The translations under genes were made by a program, and so were the position numbers. Positions 42,812 through 50,477 of a stretch of DNA of 64,000 nt are shown here, piece after piece; positions within the stretch are counted from its first letter, which is position 1; each line of letters opens with the position of its first letter. The notes under the pieces are model-generated. The model was not told the origin of the DNA, ran no database searches, and worked only from the letters and a program-made list of their open reading frames with translations. The DNA is taken from the NCBI GenBank assembly GCA_022821065.1, contig JAJEEK010000055.1, positions 1-64,000 of the forward strand, read 5' to 3'. The DNA is from Candidatus Poribacteria bacterium (GTDB lineage: Bacteria; Poribacteria; WGA-4E; WGA-3G).

Positions 42812-42926
42812 GTAGATTCCGACAAATATTTGCACATTTTTGTCCCAACGGGCGAGGAGAGATCGCCCCTACGGGTTTCCGCCTTGTGTCAAGACGGGTG
42901 TATAATTAATTACGGGTTTTGCTATA
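42812..42926. repeat. IS630-derived MITE
   Basis: The left end CATAGTAGATTCCGACAAAT and right end TTAATTACGGGTTTTGCTATA-type sequence match the IS630 ends at 1001-1912 (there TTAATTATGGGCTTTACTATA). The interior has a GGGCGAGGAGAGATCGCCCC hairpin. Confidence 0.65.
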
Positions 42927-43087
42927 AGAGCAGTCTTTGGCGCAATTCCATGTATACACTAAGTTCACCAAATGGCATCCTATCCAGCAAAATGCCTGCA
43001 CCGGCGATTTGAACACCGATATCTGTTGCACAATTTATACCCAAATCTAATTGACGATCCTCTTAAAAGTGCCATCATCTTGAGTTA

Positions 43088-43472
43088 TGACCGGTTCGGT
43101 TAGGAAACCGAACCTACCGGGTCCGGGTGGACGGTGTAGGGTTAATGGAATATAAACTTTTAGAAATGGTATTACAAGTGATAGATGGTAAAAACGTAAA
43201 GTGGATATGCGATTGGGATTGTGGGAAGGACTCAGTTATGATACAGCATTTTGAACTACGCCATTTTGACGTATCGCGTCTTATTGACGCACCTAAACCC
43301 CGTCGTTTTGGCGTAGTTACCAGAGATAATACTTCACAGCGCGCTGAAGGTTCAGAAAGGGAATGCGTTCCTTTTTAAATGCTTAAGGGAAACCGGTCTC
43401 ATGTCCTACCAAGCACTTTCTGCAAGGTATTACATAGATCAGTTTCCCTATATCTGTTAAATTCTGACAACA
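43088..43472. other. Gene-poor stretch with a family B palindrome
   Basis: A family B unit (GGTTCGGTT-AGG-AAACCGAACC) lies at about 43089-43113. The open frame at 43127-43378 (83 codons) has no ribosome site and half of it is built from imperfect direct and inverted repeats of a TACGCCATTTTGACG type, so I do not call it a gene. Confidence 0.5.
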
Positions 43473-44240
43473 TCAAATGTTTGAACGAGATTGACACCCA
43501 TCAACGTTCACACAGGCGCCCGTCACAAGGCTTGCGCGCTCCGATGCGAGGAAGACGACGACGTTCGCGATTTCTTCCGGTTTCCCGAACCGACCGAGCG
43601 GCATTTCGCTTTCTACAAATGCATCCATCGCCTCTGGGTCTGCTGCGATACGGCGCGCCCAACCGCCACCGGGGAAGAGGATAGAACCGGGGGCGACGCT
43701 ATTCACACGGATATTGTCTGGCGCGAGTTCCTTCGCCAAAGATTTTGTCATGCTAATCTCGGCGGCTTTTGCGGCGTTATAGGTGATGTGTCCGCCACCC
43801 TCTCTGCCGTAGATAGAGGTTATCATGAGGATCACGCCGCCCTGTTCCTTCATTTGAGGGATTGCGAGTCGGTTAACACGCGCTGCAGATACCAAGTTCA
43901 GATCAAGGATTTCGTGCCATTCGGTATCCGAAATCTCTTTGAGAGGTGTCCATCGGCTACCGCCGACGTTATTCACAACAACATCAATTCTGCCGTAAGT
44001 CTCGACGGTTTCCGCCACGAATGCTTCGACCTGTTCCGTATCCGTAACATCTGTGAGTTTGGCGAAGACTGTCGCGCCTTTCGCGGTGAGTTCATCTGTT
44101 ACCTTTCCGAGGGTATCTTCGGTTCTACCACAGATGCTTAGCCGCGCGCCTTCTTCTGCGAATCCGTGTGCGATGGCGCGTCCGATACCGCGACTTGCGC
44201 CTGTTACAACGACGACTTTATCTTTTAATCCTAAATTCAT
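43473..44240 (-). CDS. SDR family NAD(P)-dependent oxidoreductase (FabG-like)
   Basis: The 255-residue classical short-chain dehydrogenase has the cofactor motif T-G-A-S-R-G-I-G (14-21), N-N-V-G-G, catalytic Ser in M-I-T-S-I-Y-G, Y-x-x-x-K in Y-N-A-A-K, and V-A-P-G-S-I after the active site. FabG-like length; substrate unknown. A perfect promoter (44306-44334) lies upstream. Divergent from the ferredoxin-gmk operon. Confidence 0.92.
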   Translation of the reverse strand: MNLGLKDKVVVVTGASRGIGRAIAHGFAEEGARLSICGRTEDTLGKVTDELTAKGATVFAKLTDVTDTEQVEAFVAETVETYGRIDVVVNNVGGSRWTPLKEISDTEWHEILDLNLVSAARVNRLAIPQMKEQGGVILMITSIYGREGGGHITYNAAKAAEISMTKSLAKELAPDNIRVNSVAPGSILFPGGGWARRIAADPEAMDAFVESEMPLGRFGKPEEIANVVVFLASERASLVTGACVNVDGCQSRSNI

Positions 44241-44305
44241 TGGAATTCTATATCCTTTTTTATAATGTTAGATTGAAAACCGGACCGTAATATTTCTATG
44301 TTGCC

Positions 44306-44334
44306 ATTATAGCCCGTAACCTTTGAAATGTCAA
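44306..44334 (-). promoter_or_regulatory. Consensus sigma-70 promoter of the SDR gene
   Basis: On the minus strand TTGACA (44329-44334) and TATAAT (44306-44311) are 17 bases apart, about 65 bases before the start codon. Confidence 0.82.
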
Positions 44335-44391
44335 CAGAATAGTTTTTTGTTCCTTGTCAGGAGGCAAAGGGTTGCATGAATAAAAATACAC

Positions 44392-44421
44392 TTGACAACT
44401 TAACAGTGATTGTGGTAAAAT
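44392..44421 (+). promoter_or_regulatory. Sigma-70 promoter of the ferredoxin-gmk-coaBC-rsmA operon
   Basis: TTGACA (44392-44397) and TAAAAT (44416-44421) are 18 bases apart, 50 bases before the ferredoxin start. Confidence 0.7.
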
Positions 44422-44471
44422 ATATGTGTTTAGGCTAACAAAAAGATTCCATAAAAAACAGGAAAAGACCC

Positions 44472-44939
44472 ATGGCATACTATATCACTGAGGAATGTAT
44501 TGGATGTATGGCGTGTTTGACCAATTGCCCGGTTGACGCGATTACAGGCGATAGGAACATGCTGCACATCATTGATCCAGATATCTGTATTGATTGCAGT
44601 GCGTGCGGGATGGTCTGTCCCGTTGAGGCGATTCGCGATCAGTTTGGCGAAGTGTGTAAGTTCATCCGTCGTCCGACACATCGTCCGATCGCCGTTATCT
44701 ACGAGGAGCTCTGCTCTGGATGCGATTTCTGTGTCCATATCTGTCCCTGGGATTGCCTCGAACTCAAGGACCCAGAGACCGGTGAACATGCCGAAAGTTT
44801 CTTCGGTATCTGCGAACTCGTTAAACCGAAGGAGTGTGTCGGTTGCAAGTTGTGCGAAGAAGTTTGCATTAAAGACGCTATCCGTATTGAATCCCCCGTG
44901 CTTGTCGAACTCGCAGAAGCGGCAGAAGCGGCAGATTGA
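44472..44939 (+). CDS. Polyferredoxin-like protein with four 4Fe-4S motifs
   Basis: The 155-residue product contains four C-x-x-C-x-x-C-x-x-x-C motifs: C-I-G-C-M-A-C-L-T-N-C-P, C-I-D-C-S-A-C-G-M-V-C-P, C-S-G-C-D-F-C-V-H-I-C-P and C-V-G-C-K-L-C-E-E-V-C. They form two pairs of bacterial ferredoxin folds joined by a linker with R-R-P-T-H-R-P. The protein has no membrane span or signal, so it should be a soluble electron carrier or a subunit of a larger complex. The partner enzyme is not in the window. It heads the operon that continues with gmk. Confidence 0.9.
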   Translation: MAYYITEECIGCMACLTNCPVDAITGDRNMLHIIDPDICIDCSACGMVCPVEAIRDQFGEVCKFIRRPTHRPIAVIYEELCSGCDFCVHICPWDCLELKDPETGEHAESFFGICELVKPKECVGCKLCEEVCIKDAIRIESPVLVELAEAAEAAD

Positions 44940-44952
44940 CGTTACGGGAGCG

Positions 44953-45615
44953 ATGCTTCCAATGGCGAAGACACACCTTTATCAACCGGACCTTGTTATT
45001 GTTATTTCTGGCCCCTCCGGCTCAGGAAAAAGCACCGTGATAGATGCACTCTGCAAAGCAGATGAGACTTTGCGGGAGTCTGTTTCAGTAACGACTCGTA
45101 AACCGCGTCGGAATGAAGTCGATGGTATTGATTACCATTTCCGGTCAAAGCCAGAATTTGAAACGCACATTGCACAAGACGATTTTCTTGAGTGGGCGGA
45201 ATATGGTGACAATTTTTACGGCACCCTTAAATCCGAAATAGTTGCTGCGCGCGAAACAGAAAAAGACGCTATTTTAGAAATCGAAGTCAAGGGTGCTTTG
45301 CAGATCCGAGCGCAAGACTTGTCCCCAGCGCGCAGTCTCTTTATCTTTATCATCCCCCCATCCTTCGCCACCTTGGAGAAACGTCTCCGCCGCAGAAAAA
45401 CAGAATCAGAGACGGAACTCAAAAAACGCTTGGCTATCGCGAAATCCGAGGTACTTGAGATTAAGCACTTCAATTACTGGGTCAGCAATCCAGAAAACGC
45501 GCCGCAACATGCAGTTCAGCAGATCCAGGCCATTATCGCTGCAGAACGTTCCCGCATCGACACACAATTGATAGACACGATTCACCCGTTGCTCGGTGTT
45601 GATACATCAGATTAA
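44953..45615 (+). CDS. gmk: Guanylate kinase
   Basis: The product is 220 residues from the ATG at 44953, or 217 from 44962; a GGGAG site is close to both. The open frame extends upstream into the ferredoxin gene but that part is not homologous. The P-loop is S-G-P-S-G-S-G-K-S-T. The GMP-binding segment is T-T-R-K-P-R-R-N-E-V-D-G-I-D-Y-H-F, followed by F-L-E-W-A-E-Y-G-D-N-F-Y-G-T. It phosphorylates GMP to GDP. The C-terminus is about 15 residues longer than usual. Confidence 0.95.
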   Translation: MLPMAKTHLYQPDLVIVISGPSGSGKSTVIDALCKADETLRESVSVTTRKPRRNEVDGIDYHFRSKPEFETHIAQDDFLEWAEYGDNFYGTLKSEIVAARETEKDAILEIEVKGALQIRAQDLSPARSLFIFIIPPSFATLEKRLRRRKTESETELKKRLAIAKSEVLEIKHFNYWVSNPENAPQHAVQQIQAIIAAERSRIDTQLIDTIHPLLGVDTSD

Positions 45616-45618
45616 ATT

Positions 45619-45751
45619 ATGGAGAAAACCGTGGATACCATAAACGACTTTGGATTCAAGGAAAGAAAATATATGCCAGTCTTTCCAAAAGCGAGCTGAA
45701 GCAGAATTGGAGAAACTCCGAGCGCAACTTGGCAAATCTCAAGGCGAATAA
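45619..45751 (+). pseudogene. Frameshifted small coding remnant between gmk and coaBC
   Basis: An ATG at 45619 opens M-E-K-T-V-D-T-I-N-D-F-G-F-K-E-R-K-Y-M and stops at a TGA after 26 codons. In another frame the coding-like text R-A-E-A-E-L-E-K-L-R-A-Q-L-G-K-S-Q-G-E runs to a TAA at 45749, three bases before coaBC. One frameshift would join the two into about 43 residues. In many bacteria rpoZ (omega) occupies this position, but I see no omega signature, so identity stays open. Confidence 0.4.
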
Positions 45752-45754
45752 AAA

Positions 45755-46975
45755 ATGGAATTCAGAGATCGGACTATCATTTTAGGTGTTACAGGCGGCA
45801 TCGCCATCCACAAATCGCTTGACTTAGCGAGTCAGCTTGTTAAGCGTGGTGCCTGTGTTCACGTCGTGATGACGGAAAACGCCATCCGACTCGTGCAACC
45901 GTTGCAATTCCAAGTCATCTCACGGAACCCTGTTCTCCTGGACCTATTTGACGCAGGCACAGATTGGAAACCACCGCATATCGATCTTGCTGACCGTGCC
46001 GATCTGCTGGCGATTGTCCCTGTGACAGCGAACATTATCGGTAAGCTCGCAAACGGTATCGCTGATGACGCGCTCTCGACCATCGCTGTCTCGGTTCATT
46101 GCCCGATACTCCTCGCGCCTGCGATGAACGGGCACATGTATCAAAACCCTTTCGTTCAACGTAACCTCACCACCCTGAAAACGCACGGTGTTCATTTCAT
46201 TGAACCTGCGAGCGGCGATCTGGCTTGTGGTTATGAAGGTGTAGGACGTTTGAACACAGTCGAAACGATCCTTGAAGGTGCTGGTAATATTCTAACTTCG
46301 ACTGTGCGTTCAGAGGTAGAAGATTTGCGAGGCGTACGCGTCCTCGTCACGGCAGGCGCGACGCGTGAATATATTGATCCAGTCAGATTCATTACCAACC
46401 GCTCCAGCGGTAAGATGGGATATGCCATCGCTGAAGCGGCGACACAGCGTGGTGCTGAAGTGCAGTTGGTTAGCGGCACTGCGACCGTCTCCCCACCTGT
46501 CGGTATCAAGACGCAGCACGTCGAAACGACCCTTGAGATGTACGATGCAGTTCTGGAAGCATTCAATAAAACGGACGTTGTTATTATGGCAGGCGCGCCC
46601 GCCGATTATCGTCCACATGAATTCACACCGCATAAAATCAAAAAGACCGCTGGCACATTGACGCTTCCGCTTGAAAGAAATCCGGACATCGCGCAGACGC
46701 TTGGTGAACGGAAAACGCACCAAACTGTTGTCTGCTTCGCCGCCGAAACGGACGATCTCCTTGAAAACGCTAAAAAGAAATTGGGACGCAAGAATTGCGA
46801 TCTGATTGTCGCAAACGATATTCTCGCAGAAGGTGCAGGATTTCAATCTGATACGAACATTGTTACCCTGCTTGACCGAGATGACCGTTGTGAACAACTC
46901 CCACTCTCTTCAAAACGCGACGTGGCAGACGCCATCCTCACAAAGGTTGTTTCTATACGGAACAGCGCAAAGTAG
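45755..46975 (+). CDS. coaBC: Bifunctional phosphopantothenoylcysteine decarboxylase / phosphopantothenate-cysteine ligase
   Basis: The 406-residue product makes 4'-phosphopantetheine for coenzyme A. The N-terminal flavoprotein CoaC domain has G-V-T-G-G-I-A-I-H-K-S, the active-site H in P-P-H-I-D-L-A, and P-A-M-N-G-H-M-Y. The C-terminal CoaB domain (from about 190) begins V-L-V-T-A-G-A-T-R-E-Y-I-D-P-V-R and continues I-T-N-R-S-S-G-K-M-G and F-A-A-E-T. Length is normal. Confidence 0.96.
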   Translation: MEFRDRTIILGVTGGIAIHKSLDLASQLVKRGACVHVVMTENAIRLVQPLQFQVISRNPVLLDLFDAGTDWKPPHIDLADRADLLAIVPVTANIIGKLANGIADDALSTIAVSVHCPILLAPAMNGHMYQNPFVQRNLTTLKTHGVHFIEPASGDLACGYEGVGRLNTVETILEGAGNILTSTVRSEVEDLRGVRVLVTAGATREYIDPVRFITNRSSGKMGYAIAEAATQRGAEVQLVSGTATVSPPVGIKTQHVETTLEMYDAVLEAFNKTDVVIMAGAPADYRPHEFTPHKIKKTAGTLTLPLERNPDIAQTLGERKTHQTVVCFAAETDDLLENAKKKLGRKNCDLIVANDILAEGAGFQSDTNIVTLLDRDDRCEQLPLSSKRDVADAILTKVVSIRNSAK

Positions 46976-46989
46976 AACGTATCGCCGAA

Positions 46990-47853
46990 ATGAACGAACA
47001 ACAGGTCCGCGATTTTTTTAGACTTAACCACACGCGTCCGAGAAAGCAGTTAGGACAAAACTTCCTCGTCAATCCAGAAATCGTCAAAATTATCCTCGAT
47101 GCCGGAGAACTGACAAGCACTGACACGGTCATAGAAATTGGGGCTGGGTTAGGGTGTCTCACCGAGGGCGTGGCACGGTATGTGAAACACGTCATTGCTG
47201 TTGAAGTAGACGCGTTATTGTATAAAGTTTTAGAAGCGCAATTCTTAACCCATCCGAGCGTTCAACTCCTTAACGCCGACATTCTCAAATTAGAGCTCAA
47301 CACACTGTTATCTCAGGAAACACCTACCACATTTAAAGTTCTCGCAAACCTGCCTTATAGTATCACAACGCCTATCTTGTGGAAACTTCTTGAACATTGC
47401 CAGCAGATTCATAGCTGCGTGCTAATGATGCAGAAAGAGGTAGCGGAACGAATTGTTGCGGGACCGGGCGGAAAGGATTATGGCGCGTTGACAATCGGTG
47501 TTGACTATTACGCCGAGGCAACACTCATTGCGACGCTGTCGCCAGAAAATTTCTATCCTGCGCCGAAGGTGGATTCGGCACTTCTCAAGCTAACGATGCG
47601 TGAAAAGCCAAAGGTCGCGGTTGAAGATGAAGAACTCTTTTTTAGAGTCGTGCGGACCGCGTTTCGGACACGGCGGAAGATGCTAAAAAATTCTCTGGTT
47701 CGGGGTCGGTTCATGTCAGCGGAGGTATTAGGCACTGTATTTGAGGAACTTGGTATAGCACCACAGCGGCGTGCCGAAACATTAGATATTGCGGACTTCG
47801 CAGCACTTGCGAATGCCTTGTCTCAATTCGTATCAGCGGAGATGGGTGTTTGA
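46990..47853 (+). CDS. rsmA: 16S rRNA (adenine(1518)-N(6)/adenine(1519)-N(6))-dimethyltransferase
   Basis: The 287-residue KsgA/Dim1 family enzyme has R-K-Q-L-G-Q-N-F-L-V at the N-terminus, SAM motif I-E-I-G-A-G-L-G-C-L-T, N-A-D-I in motif III and the catalytic N-L-P-Y-S-I motif. It dimethylates two adjacent adenines near the 3' end of 16S rRNA. Fifteen bases separate it from coaBC; last gene of the operon. Confidence 0.96.
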   Translation: MNEQQVRDFFRLNHTRPRKQLGQNFLVNPEIVKIILDAGELTSTDTVIEIGAGLGCLTEGVARYVKHVIAVEVDALLYKVLEAQFLTHPSVQLLNADILKLELNTLLSQETPTTFKVLANLPYSITTPILWKLLEHCQQIHSCVLMMQKEVAERIVAGPGGKDYGALTIGVDYYAEATLIATLSPENFYPAPKVDSALLKLTMREKPKVAVEDEELFFRVVRTAFRTRRKMLKNSLVRGRFMSAEVLGTVFEELGIAPQRRAETLDIADFAALANALSQFVSAEMGV

Positions 47854-48030
47854 GACCCATAATCTTGAGCTTAACATCACTGGTCGCGAGTTGCTTCGTT
47901 GGGTTTCGCTAAATCTATTATGCGAGTAAGGTTCTCGTCCATCGGAATTTGCCATATAAATTGGTGGATTCTTGGTCTTTACCGCTCAACCCAACCTACA
48001 GGACGTCTGCGTTTTATTATCGAACTTCCG

Positions 48031-48819
48031 TTATAGGCGGATGTCCAATTCAAAGAGCTGCCAATGGACGATTTTCCAATCCGATCCTTCACGACGGAAC
48101 TCGAATTTACAGTGTGCTTTGAGCTCTCTTAAGTCGCGCTCTTCACCTTTTTCGGCGTTTATATCTAACCGAAGTGTTACTGCCATTTTCCGAGCATTCG
48201 TTACATCTATCTCTATATCCTTGAAAATGAATTCAAGCGAGACGTACTCTTCAAAGAGTTGCGTCATCGCCGGGATAACATCTTCGTAATTTTCGGGAAT
48301 AATGCCTGATGCGACACCGAAAAGCGTTGCAGGATCATCCGCAGCGACGTAGGTCTCCGAGAAGAGTGACCGGATCGCTTCGATGTTATCCATATCCAAC
48401 GATTCAAGAAGGTCGCTAAAATGGTCAAAGAACTCGCGTACCTCCACTGCTGGATCCCTGAGTGGCGTTAAAGCGACCTCCACAACCAAGCGCGGCTGAT
48501 CGAGTGCGAAGGGCTGGTTATACGGTTTGTAATCCGCATCTGCGACAGTCAAGGTGTGCGCATCATCATAAACAATACCGTGAAAAGCGAAAGCACCATC
48601 GACACCCGTTGTAACGGATAATCCTTGTAGCGTTACAATCGCTCCGAGAATAGGATGTCCGCTCCCAACATCGGTGACGGTTCCAGAGACTGTTCCGTAT
48701 TGGACAACAATCGTTTTTTCAGGTTCCTGTTCAATTTCAACGGGATCCTCAGCCTCTCCACATGCAAATAGGCACGCCATGGATAAGAAAAGTAAGATAA
48801 TTTTGTTGAATGTCGTCAT
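48031..48819 (-). CDS. Lipoprotein with carboxypeptidase-regulatory-like and NTF2-like domains
   Basis: The 262-residue product has a short signal peptide with lipobox L-F-A-C, an acidic linker, then a CarboxypepD_reg-type beta-sandwich (about 45-120: G-T-V-S-G-T-V-T-D, G-A-I-V-T-L-Q-G, T-T-G-V-D-G-A-F-A-F). The remainder (about 130-262) looks like a SnoaL/NTF2-like cone ending F-R-R-E-G-S-D-W-K-I-V-H-W, where the W-x-I-x-x-W ending is typical. No enzymatic role is evident. Confidence 0.75.
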   Translation of the reverse strand: MTTFNKIILLFLSMACLFACGEAEDPVEIEQEPEKTIVVQYGTVSGTVTDVGSGHPILGAIVTLQGLSVTTGVDGAFAFHGIVYDDAHTLTVADADYKPYNQPFALDQPRLVVEVALTPLRDPAVEVREFFDHFSDLLESLDMDNIEAIRSLFSETYVAADDPATLFGVASGIIPENYEDVIPAMTQLFEEYVSLEFIFKDIEIDVTNARKMAVTLRLDINAEKGEERDLRELKAHCKFEFRREGSDWKIVHWQLFELDIRL

Positions 48820-48834
48820 TTATCAAAACTCCTC

Positions 48835-50280
48835 TCAATCAAAAAATTTCTCAAGCGTTTGTGAACTCGGTGGTTTTGTGAAGAGCGAAACGACTATCAA
48901 GGTCATAGACGAAACAGCGATGAGGACGGCGACAGGCATAACCCCAGTTCCACCGACGCTATATTTCGGTGTCTGCCAGTTACTGAGAAAGAAATAGAGC
49001 CATAACACAATCACACTTATAATTGCGGCAAATACACCCGATTTTGTGCTACGTCGCCAGAACAACGCTGCGACGACAATCGGAAAGAGCCCCGAAAATC
49101 CCGTAAAGGACCAGATCGCGAGCCTAAAGATGCTTGGTGTCGCGATGAGTGAGATGAGGTAGGTAACACAGAGTACGCCGCTCACAAACAGCCGTCCGAC
49201 CCAGACCCGCTGTTTCTCCGAAAACGCTTCTTGACGATAGTGACCGATAATATCGTGTGTGAACATACTGCCAATAGCGAGCGACTGTGAGTCGAGCGAA
49301 GACATAATCGCAGCGAAAACCCCTGCGCCTAAGAATCCAGCTAAAACACCGGGGGCGTGTATACCGATCATCTGAATTAGGACGTTGTTTGCTTGCGGTC
49401 CCTCTAAACCCGGAACATCTACATTGCCAAGTATTCCGAGGAGAACGCTCGGAATCCACACAATCGCGATACATAACGGATATAGGATAATTGCATAACG
49501 GAAAGACCCAACATCTTTCGCCGTTAAGAAATGTGAAAAGATATGTGGAAACATACCGACACAGAGCGGAACACAGAGATAGGTCAATAATTCCAACGGC
49601 TTAATATGTTCGGCTTGCATCAGTAGACTCGGATCAACTTTAGAGATTGCATTTGACAACCCGCCCATCCGATACGTGATCACAAAGAATGTGATGCCAC
49701 CGAGTGTCATAAAAACGAGCGTTTGGAACGTGTTCACCCATGCGGTGCCACGCATACCACTGTAAGTAACGTAACTGAGTACAACCGCACAGATGAGTAA
49801 TCCTCCTATCCATTGTGGAATTTTGCCCTCCGTGAGGGTCGCCAATGTGCCGCCACCACCCATTACGCCAATCAGCAGATACGGTATGAGAAGCAGCACA
49901 AATATAACAAACAAGAGGAGTCCTAAACCGTCGGATTCCCACCGGTCCCGGAAGTACTGTACCTGTGTTACATAACCGAACCGTTTTCCGAGTCGCCAGA
50001 GACGGGTCCCGATGAAGAGGAACACACACGGCACAACGATCGCGGAAGAAGATGCCATCAATGCGAAGACCCCGATGCCTCTGTGATAGGCTTCACCGGA
50101 TGCGCCGAGAATCGAGAAGGCGGTCATATTCGTGCCGAAGAGCGTCATCAATAGGATAAACCAGTTGATTGTCCGACTTGCGACGAAGTAGTCTTCGCCG
50201 GTGTTCCGGAAAAGCTTATGGCTTAAAATACCGAGCATCAGTACGACACCAAGATAGATAAAAACGACAGCAAGACTCAT
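48835..50280 (-). CDS. Sodium:solute symporter (SSS family)
   Basis: In the 481-residue product, thirteen hydrophobic spans fit the SSS/LeuT-like fold. Family features are D-Y-F-V-A-S-R-T-I-N-W near the N-terminus, F-G-T-N-M-T-A-F-S-I-L-G-A-S-G-E-A in span 2, and F-A-A-I-M-S-S-L-D-S-Q-S in the sodium-site region. Substrate is unknown. The start overlaps the stop of the small DUF3311 protein by four bases, the usual pairing for a subset of these transporters. Confidence 0.92.
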   Translation of the reverse strand: MSLAVVFIYLGVVLMLGILSHKLFRNTGEDYFVASRTINWFILLMTLFGTNMTAFSILGASGEAYHRGIGVFALMASSSAIVVPCVFLFIGTRLWRLGKRFGYVTQVQYFRDRWESDGLGLLLFVIFVLLLIPYLLIGVMGGGGTLATLTEGKIPQWIGGLLICAVVLSYVTYSGMRGTAWVNTFQTLVFMTLGGITFFVITYRMGGLSNAISKVDPSLLMQAEHIKPLELLTYLCVPLCVGMFPHIFSHFLTAKDVGSFRYAIILYPLCIAIVWIPSVLLGILGNVDVPGLEGPQANNVLIQMIGIHAPGVLAGFLGAGVFAAIMSSLDSQSLAIGSMFTHDIIGHYRQEAFSEKQRVWVGRLFVSGVLCVTYLISLIATPSIFRLAIWSFTGFSGLFPIVVAALFWRRSTKSGVFAAIISVIVLWLYFFLSNWQTPKYSVGGTGVMPVAVLIAVSSMTLIVVSLFTKPPSSQTLEKFFD

Positions 50281-50477
50281 TCCTCACCCCAATCCCCGTG
50301 CGCTTTGACGAAGGCAGCCATCAGCAACGCTGCCACAAGGCAGTACCCGATATGATAGAGCAGTCCAACCGGTAACCCTAAAACGATCTGCGGTGTTTCC
50401 CAGAACCAGAAATCGTTGTGAAGCAGAAACAGTAGCACCAGCAAACTGTACAACAACCCTCTCGTTCCATTTTTCAT
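50277..50477 (-). CDS. DUF3311 family small membrane protein
   Basis: The product is 66 residues from the ATG at 50477, seven bases after AGGAGGT. Two hydrophobic spans surround a P-Q-I-V-L-G-L-P-V-G-L-L-Y-H segment, the DUF3311 hallmark. The family accompanies SSS transporters and is thought to be an accessory subunit. It is coupled by an ATGA overlap to the TRAP permease gene upstream and by four bases to the symporter downstream. Confidence 0.85.
   Translation of the reverse strand: MKNGTRGLLYSLLVLLFLLHNDFWFWETPQIVLGLPVGLLYHIGYCLVAALLMAAFVKAHGDWGEE

Noticed and set aside
43127-43378. 83-codon plus-strand frame
   Set aside because: No ribosome-binding site; its second half is made of imperfect repeats of one short motif, and it begins inside a palindromic repeat.
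44533-44952. Longer N-terminus of guanylate kinase from the open frame inside the ferredoxin gene
   Set aside because: The 44472-44939 frame has four perfect ferredoxin motifs, so it is the real gene there; the extension has no guanylate kinase homology.
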